From the NCBI GenBank assembly GCA_041627895.1, contig JBFKQC010000080.1, positions 1 through 17,404 on the forward strand: a stretch of DNA of 17,404 nucleotides, in the 5' to 3' direction. Origin of the DNA: JBFKQC01 sp041627895 (lineage in GTDB: Bacteria > Pseudomonadota > Alphaproteobacteria > Rhodobacterales > Rhodobacteraceae). Position numbers and translations under genes: made by a program. The notes beneath the pieces are model-generated. The model was not told where the DNA came from. It saw only the letters and a list, made by a program, of their open reading frames with translations, and searched no databases. Every line of letters begins with the position of its first letter. The first letter of the stretch is position 1. Of the stretch, positions 14,101-17,404 are shown piece after piece.

Positions 14101-14877
14101 TCAGTCGGGCAGGAAGACCTTGCGGACGTAAACCGGCACGTCAATGACGGCCACGGTTTCCTCGCTGCCGTCAAGGATGCCGGCGAGTCCCGCAATGGTG
14201 CTTTCGAGCTCGTATTCGCCGGCCATCGGCTTGCCGACGGCGCTGCTCATCACCAGGTCGACCATCTGCTCGTAGCGGTAGATGCGCGAGAACCCGGGAT
14301 CGGCAGCGGAATGCGGATTGGCCTCGCCCGGCGCAAAGCTGCGCGCGCCGCTCGAATAGGCCAGTTCCAGCTTCAGTTCGCCACCATCCGCTGCGACACG
14401 CCACTCGTCCTTGACGCTGCGCGCGCCTGCGGCCGGGCCGCCGAATTCCTGGCTGCGCCCGATCTCGGCCGCGACGTTCACGCCGTAGGGGTCGCGCTCG
14501 GGCGCCGTGGTGTAAGCCCGCAGCACGAACAGCGCCACCTTCTCGCCGTCGGTCTGCTTGCCGAGCCCCACAAGCGCCACCGCGCGGCGGCTCGGCGGGT
14601 CCAGCGGCTTGCCGTCCGGGTCCATTTCCAGCCGCCCGTCGATGAAGACGAAAAGCACGTTGGCGCCGGCCAGCGGCCCGCCCGGGAACGGCACCGAGGC
14701 CCAGCCTTCGGGCAGCAACGCCTGCACGCCGCCCGGGCTCGCCTTCAGGCCGACCAGCACGCGGCTGTCGACGTTCGAGCCCACGAAGGTTTCGGCCCGG
14801 GACGCCGCGGGCAGCAGGATCGCCGCGGCAAGGGCAAGTGACGCCAGAGCGCGGCCTGCGCGTGAAATGACACTCAT
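14101..14877 (-). CDS. Exported protein of unknown function, possibly acetoacetate decarboxylase-like fold
   Basis: A 258-residue protein with a clear signal peptide (SRAGRALASLALAAAILLPAASRA, probable cleavage before ETFVGS). The mature part includes LLPEGWASVPFPGG, GANVLFVFIDGRL, RRAVALVGLG, ALFVLRAYTT, a central region around DPYGVNVAAEI and a C-terminal VAVIDVPVYVRKVFLPD. The 'L-L-P-E-G' entry followed by paired beta strands is faintly reminiscent of acetoacetate decarboxylase-like barrel proteins, but I see no catalytic lysine motif and do not assign an activity. The ATG at 14877 is fixed by AAAGGAGA seven bases upstream; an in-frame start at 14958 would put non-signal sequence ahead of the leader. 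It is predicted to be periplasmic. Confidence 0.78.
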   Translation of the reverse strand: MSVISRAGRALASLALAAAILLPAASRAETFVGSNVDSRVLVGLKASPGGVQALLPEGWASVPFPGGPLAGANVLFVFIDGRLEMDPDGKPLDPPSRRAVALVGLGKQTDGEKVALFVLRAYTTAPERDPYGVNVAAEIGRSQEFGGPAAGARSVKDEWRVAADGGELKLELAYSSGARSFAPGEANPHSAADPGFSRIYRYEQMVDLVMSSAVGKPMAGEYELESTIAGLAGILDGSEETVAVIDVPVYVRKVFLPD

Positions 14878-14983
14878 CGGGTGTTCTCCTTTCTGGTTCG
14901 CGCGCCTGGCGCGCCTGTTCCCGATGCTGGCGGCCCGGCCGGCGCGCGCCCATGACATGGATCAACGCATGCGCTTGCCGCCC

Positions 14984-15011
14984 TTGGCATTCTCCGGCCG
15001 CTCGCCTATAG
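14984..15011 (+). promoter_or_regulatory. Candidate promoter of the inositol monophosphatase gene
   Basis: TTGGCA (14984-14989) and CTATAG (15006-15011) resemble -35 and -10 hexamers with a 16-base spacer, 28 bases before the ATG at 15040. The match is by eye only. Confidence 0.35.
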
Positions 15012-15039
15012 CCCCGCGCGAACGGACGGGAGCCGCGCG

Positions 15040-15828
15040 ATGCAAGGGTCAGCCAACCTCAACCTGATGATCAAGGCGGCGCGCAAGGCCGGGCGCTCGC
15101 TGGTCAAGGACTTCCGCGAGGTCGAGGCCCTGCAGGTCTCGATGAAGGGCGCGGGCGATTTCGTCTCGCGGGCGGACATCGCGGCCGAGAAGATCATCCG
15201 CGGCGAATTGATGGGCGCGCGGCCGAACTATGGCTGGCTGGCCGAGGAAAGCGCCGCCGAGGACGGCACCGACCCGACCCGGCGCTGGATCGTCGACCCG
15301 CTGGACGGCACCACGAATTTCCTGCACGGCCTGCCGCACTGGTCGGTCTCGATCGCGCTCGAGCACAAGGGCGAGATCGTCGCGGGCGTGGTGTTCGACC
15401 CGGCCAAGGACGAGCTTTTCTTCGCCGAGAAGGGGCAGGGCGCCTGGATGAACCAGACACGGCTGCGGGTCTCGGCGCGGCACCGGATGATCGAAAGCCT
15501 GTTCGCAACCGGGCTGCCGTTCGGCGGGCGCGGCGACCTGCCCGAGACGATTCGCGATCTCGGCCGGCTGCTGCCGGTCTGCGCGGGCGTGCGCCGATTC
15601 GGGTCGGCGGCGCTGGATCTCGCCTATGTCGCGGCCGGGCGCTTCGACGGATTCTGGGAGCGCCGGCTGAACGCCTGGGACATCGCGGCGGGGATTCTGC
15701 TGATCCGCGAGGCCGGCGGGCTGGTCGAGCCGGCAACACCTGGAAACGATCTGCTGGAGGGCGGCGGATTGATCACCGGAAACGAACGGATTTTCGACCA
15801 GTTCGCGGCTGTTCTGCGGAATTCCTGA
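15040..15828 (+). CDS. suhB: Inositol monophosphatase-family protein (SuhB-like)
   Basis: A 262-residue Mg-dependent phosphatase of the inositol monophosphatase family, which releases phosphate from myo-inositol phosphates; SuhB homologues also act in rRNA transcription complexes. Metal-binding motifs are intact: Glu69-Glu70 in GWLAEES, Asp86, Asp89 and Gly90-Thr91 in the DPLDGTTNF signature, and Asp214 in AWDIAAGILLIREAGG. N-terminal KAGRSLVKDF and SRADIAAEKII match SuhB closely. Length is typical. The ATG at 15040 is preceded by CGGGAG seven bases upstream. Substrate specificity within the superfamily (inositol-P, histidinol-P, fructose-1,6-P2) cannot be fixed from sequence alone, but the SuhB resemblance is strong. 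Confidence 0.93.
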   Translation: MQGSANLNLMIKAARKAGRSLVKDFREVEALQVSMKGAGDFVSRADIAAEKIIRGELMGARPNYGWLAEESAAEDGTDPTRRWIVDPLDGTTNFLHGLPHWSVSIALEHKGEIVAGVVFDPAKDELFFAEKGQGAWMNQTRLRVSARHRMIESLFATGLPFGGRGDLPETIRDLGRLLPVCAGVRRFGSAALDLAYVAAGRFDGFWERRLNAWDIAAGILLIREAGGLVEPATPGNDLLEGGGLITGNERIFDQFAAVLRNS

Positions 15829-15891
15829 CCTTCCCGCAAATTTCGTCAATCTGACAAAAACCAGCCACAATGCGCCGTCATACCTGTGGCC

Positions 15892-16098
15892 ATGATGTTG
15901 ATCGTACACATAAAAGCGCGACTGAGCGCATTCCGCAGCGAGGAAGCTGGCGCCGTCACCGTCGATTGGGTCGTGCTTACGGCCGCAGTTGTCGGTCTGT
16001 GCTCGGCAATCTTCGTGACCCTGGGCAACGACACGGCCGCATACAGCCGTGACATCGGCTCGTTCATGGCCACGCAGGGCATCAAGACGAGTTACTGA
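15892..16098 (+). CDS. Small Flp-like pilin
   Basis: A 68-residue protein with a short basic leader (MMLIVHIKARLSAFRSEEAG) and one hydrophobic helix (VTVDWVVLTAAVVGLCSAIFVTL). The junction EEAG/AVTVDW fits type IVb (Flp/Tad) prepilin processing after glycine. Asp at +5 and Trp at +6 take the place of the usual Glu-Tyr pair. A short C-terminal tail follows. In the Tad system the leader is removed by a prepilin peptidase and the helix assembles into a pilus; similar GAVTVDW proteins are, as I recall, widespread in Rhodobacterales. No tad genes are present here, so it is an orphan. The start is ambiguous among GTG 15886, ATG 15892 and ATG 15895; none has a strong ribosome-binding site. The TadE/pseudopilin alternative is not excluded. 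Confidence 0.75.
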   Translation: MMLIVHIKARLSAFRSEEAGAVTVDWVVLTAAVVGLCSAIFVTLGNDTAAYSRDIGSFMATQGIKTSY

Positions 16099-16102
16099 GC
16101 GT

Positions 16103-16126
16103 CCGACGGGTGTTCGACCCCGTCGG
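16103..16126 (+). terminator. Hairpin after the Flp-like pilin gene
   Basis: CCGACGGG (16103-16110) and CCCGTCGG (16119-16126) form an 8-bp perfect stem with an 8-base loop, starting four bases after the pilin stop. There is no T tract. The remainder of the 193-base gap up to the rhomboid stop shows only short GC-rich inverted repeats. Confidence 0.5.
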
Positions 16127-16291
16127 CCCAGCCGATGCTTCCCGGATCGCGCGGATCGACTCCGTCCAAGGCGCCGTCGTCGACGCCCCACGCGTTGGGG
16201 TTCGACCGGCGCCCGTGGCACGTGTGGGTGCCGCAGACCCGGCGGAACCGGTGCCGCGCGGTCCGCGGTCCTCATTGCTGCGGCGTCGGCC

Positions 16292-17041
16292 TCAGCGCCG
16301 CCGCCGCCGCACCACCGGGACGCTGGACCGGCCAAGCCGGTATTTCGCCTCGGGGTGATCCGGGTGGCCGTGGGTGCGCTGCCAGAACGACGTGGCCCCG
16401 CGCCGCATCCAGGCCGGGATCACCAGAAGGAATCCCACCACGAACCCGCCGGCATGCGCCCAGTAGGCGACCCCGCCCACCGAGGCATCCGCGCCGACGC
16501 CGTTCAGCAATTGCAGCGCGAACCAAATGCCCAGCATCACCCAGGCCGGGATCGGGAAGATGCGGAAGAACACGATGAAGATGAACAGCACGTCCACCTT
16601 GGCCTTCGGATACATCAACAGATAGCCGCCCATCACCCCGGCGATCGCGCCCGAGGCGCCCACCGTCGGCACCACCGACCAGGGCGCGGCGACGACATGC
16701 ACCAGGCCCGCGCCGATCCCGCTGGCGAGGTAGAACAACAGGAATCCGACATGGCCCAGGTCCTCTTCGAGGTTGTCGCCGAAGATCCAGAGGAACAGCA
16801 TGTTGCCCGCCAGGTGCAGAAACCCGCCATGCAGGAACATCGAGGTGAACAGGCCGTGCAGATTGCGCCCGTCGGCCACGTTTTCCGGGATCAGCGCCCA
16901 GTCGAAGAAGAACCGGATCAGCGCGCGCTCGTCGGAAAACAGCGGCCAGTAGCCGAGGAACACCAGCACGTTCGCCGCGATCAGCGCGTAGGTGACGAAG
17001 GGCGTCTTTTCCGACGGGTTGTGATCGCGGATCGGGAACAT
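16292..17041 (-). CDS. Rhomboid-family intramembrane serine protease
   Basis: A 249-residue polytopic membrane protein of the rhomboid family (S54), which cleaves membrane-spanning substrates within the bilayer. The catalytic dyad is visible: Ser130 in VGASGAIAGVMGGYLL and His196 in YWAHAGGFVVGF. The oxyanion-region motif HLAGNMLFLWIFG supplies His76 and Asn80. The long first loop between helices 1 and 2 (SDERALIRFFFDWALIPENVADGRNL) and about six hydrophobic segments agree with bacterial rhomboids. A basic tail (VPVVRRRRR) ends the protein. The ATG at 17041 is followed by MFPIRDHNPSEKTPF, a common rhomboid start in this group. A strong hairpin abuts the start codon. The gene lies downstream of putA on the same strand. 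The natural substrate is unknown. Confidence 0.95.
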   Translation of the reverse strand: MFPIRDHNPSEKTPFVTYALIAANVLVFLGYWPLFSDERALIRFFFDWALIPENVADGRNLHGLFTSMFLHGGFLHLAGNMLFLWIFGDNLEEDLGHVGFLLFYLASGIGAGLVHVVAAPWSVVPTVGASGAIAGVMGGYLLMYPKAKVDVLFIFIVFFRIFPIPAWVMLGIWFALQLLNGVGADASVGGVAYWAHAGGFVVGFLLVIPAWMRRGATSFWQRTHGHPDHPEAKYRLGRSSVPVVRRRRR

Positions 17042-17067
17042 GGGGCAGAGCCTTTCCGCTCTGCCCC
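17042..17067 (-). promoter_or_regulatory. Hairpin abutting the rhomboid start codon
   Basis: GGGGCAGAGC (17042-17051) and GCTCTGCCCC (17058-17067) form a perfect 10-bp stem. In minus-strand RNA the 6-base loop reads GGAAAG, the only Shine-Dalgarno-like sequence available, ten bases from the ATG. The 3' arm touches the start codon. It may terminate putA transcription, modulate rhomboid translation, or both. Confidence 0.5.
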
Positions 17068-17097
17068 CGCGCGTCAAGTCCGGGTCGTGGCCGGATG

Positions 17098-17404
17098 TCA
17101 GCCCTCGGCGACCTCGGCCAGAAGCTGCGCGTTGCCGCCGGACGCGGTGGTGTCGACGCAGACATGGCGCTCGACCAGCACGTCGGCGGCCTCGACCGCG
17201 CCGGTGATCAGCGGCAGGATCGCGCCCTTGCGCGCGGCCAGCGCGCGGGCCAGCGCGCGCGCCGCCGCCGCGTCGCCCCACCAGACCGCGCCGGCGATGC
17301 CCGCGACGCCGGCCAGCGCCTCGGCCGCCGTGCCCTCGGGCACCGCCACCGCGCGCCCGCCGAGCGCCGCGACGGCGCGGGCCTGGTGATCGGCCGCCTC
17401 GGCC
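17098..17404 (-). CDS. putA: C-terminal part of probable bifunctional proline/P5C dehydrogenase PutA (partial)
   Basis: Only the last 101 complete codons lie in the window; the frame is open to the edge and the gene continues beyond 17404. The visible end includes GAVWWGDAAAARALARALAARKGAILPLITG and terminates in VLVERHVCVDTTASGGNAQLLAEVAEG. The ending 'E-R-x-x-x-V-D/N-T-x-A-x-G-G-N-A-x-L' is the characteristic C-terminus of long PutA proteins, which oxidise proline to glutamate via FAD- and NAD-dependent steps. With no catalytic domain in view, the call rests on this tail alone. The gene ends 57 bases before the rhomboid start. Confidence 0.75.
   Translation of the reverse strand, partial: AEAADHQARAVAALGGRAVAVPEGTAAEALAGVAGIAGAVWWGDAAAARALARALAARKGAILPLITGAVEAADVLVERHVCVDTTASGGNAQLLAEVAEG

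Noticed and set aside
16110..16358. An 82-codon plus-strand frame after the pilin gene.
   Set aside because: Arg/Pro-rich composition, no ribosome-binding site, it begins inside a hairpin and overlaps the 3' end of the rhomboid gene.
1..17404. Search for CRISPR arrays, tRNAs, rRNAs, insertion sequences and integrases.
   Set aside because: No spaced direct repeats, cloverleaf sequences or transposase/integrase motifs were recognised on either strand.

Overview
The window is about 70% GC and carries a gene set typical of Alphaproteobacteria, most likely family Rhodobacteraceae/Paracoccaceae (order Rhodobacterales). This rests on protein style and gene complement (long ValS, MetR/MetF, a GAVTVDW-type Flp-like pilin, PutA C-terminus, a secreted CxxR...GE family) and on an intergenic motif (CGGAAATAC near CCGGGG) that I associate with this order. 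No sequence search was possible. There are no rRNAs, tRNAs, transposases, phage genes or CRISPR arrays. No gene-free stretch exceeds 300 bases; the longest are about 180-195 bases (7416-7598, 13513-13692, 16099-16291) and their contents are listed.

Layout from left to right. Bases 93-3248 (minus) are valS. Divergent from it is a DUF3592 membrane protein (3329-4084, plus), which converges on a membrane protein with GIDE-like architecture (4102-4974, minus). Next on the minus strand comes a dienelactone hydrolase-family protein (5030-5755). Upstream of it, ending in two GC-rich hairpins, is a tightly overlapping two-gene unit: a PhyH-family Fe(II)/2-oxoglutarate oxygenase (6522-7415) followed by an HD-domain protein (5926-6525) carrying the six-ligand pattern of mixed-valent di-iron oxygenases. 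Divergent from this pair is an orphan molybdenum hydroxylase large subunit, form II CoxL-like (7599-9896). Its 3' end overlaps a DUF2235 alpha/beta hydrolase (9883-10953).

A convergent terminator region (10954-11079) separates this from a minus-strand PaaI-type thioesterase (11080-11565) and metF (11647-12513). metF is divergent from its probable regulator metR (12607-13512). Then come two small exported proteins of unknown function facing each other (13693-14010 plus, 14101-14877 minus), an inositol monophosphatase-family protein (15040-15828), a 68-residue Flp-like pilin (15892-16098), a rhomboid protease (16292-17041, minus) and the C-terminal end of a probable putA (17098 to the window edge, minus).

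Most of the window is housekeeping: tRNA charging, methionine/one-carbon metabolism, inositol phosphate hydrolysis and proline catabolism. The accessory part is about 5.9-11.0 kb. The PhyH plus HD di-iron oxygenase pair has the same architecture as the two-step oxidative systems PhnY/PhnZ and TmpA/TmpB, which cleave organophosphonates. No phosphonate genes are present, however, and the substrate-lid residues of PhnZ do not appear conserved. The pair may therefore act on a different, undescribed substrate. The adjacent divergent molybdenum hydroxylase could oxidise an aldehyde or N-heterocycle in the same pathway, but that link is inference from position only.
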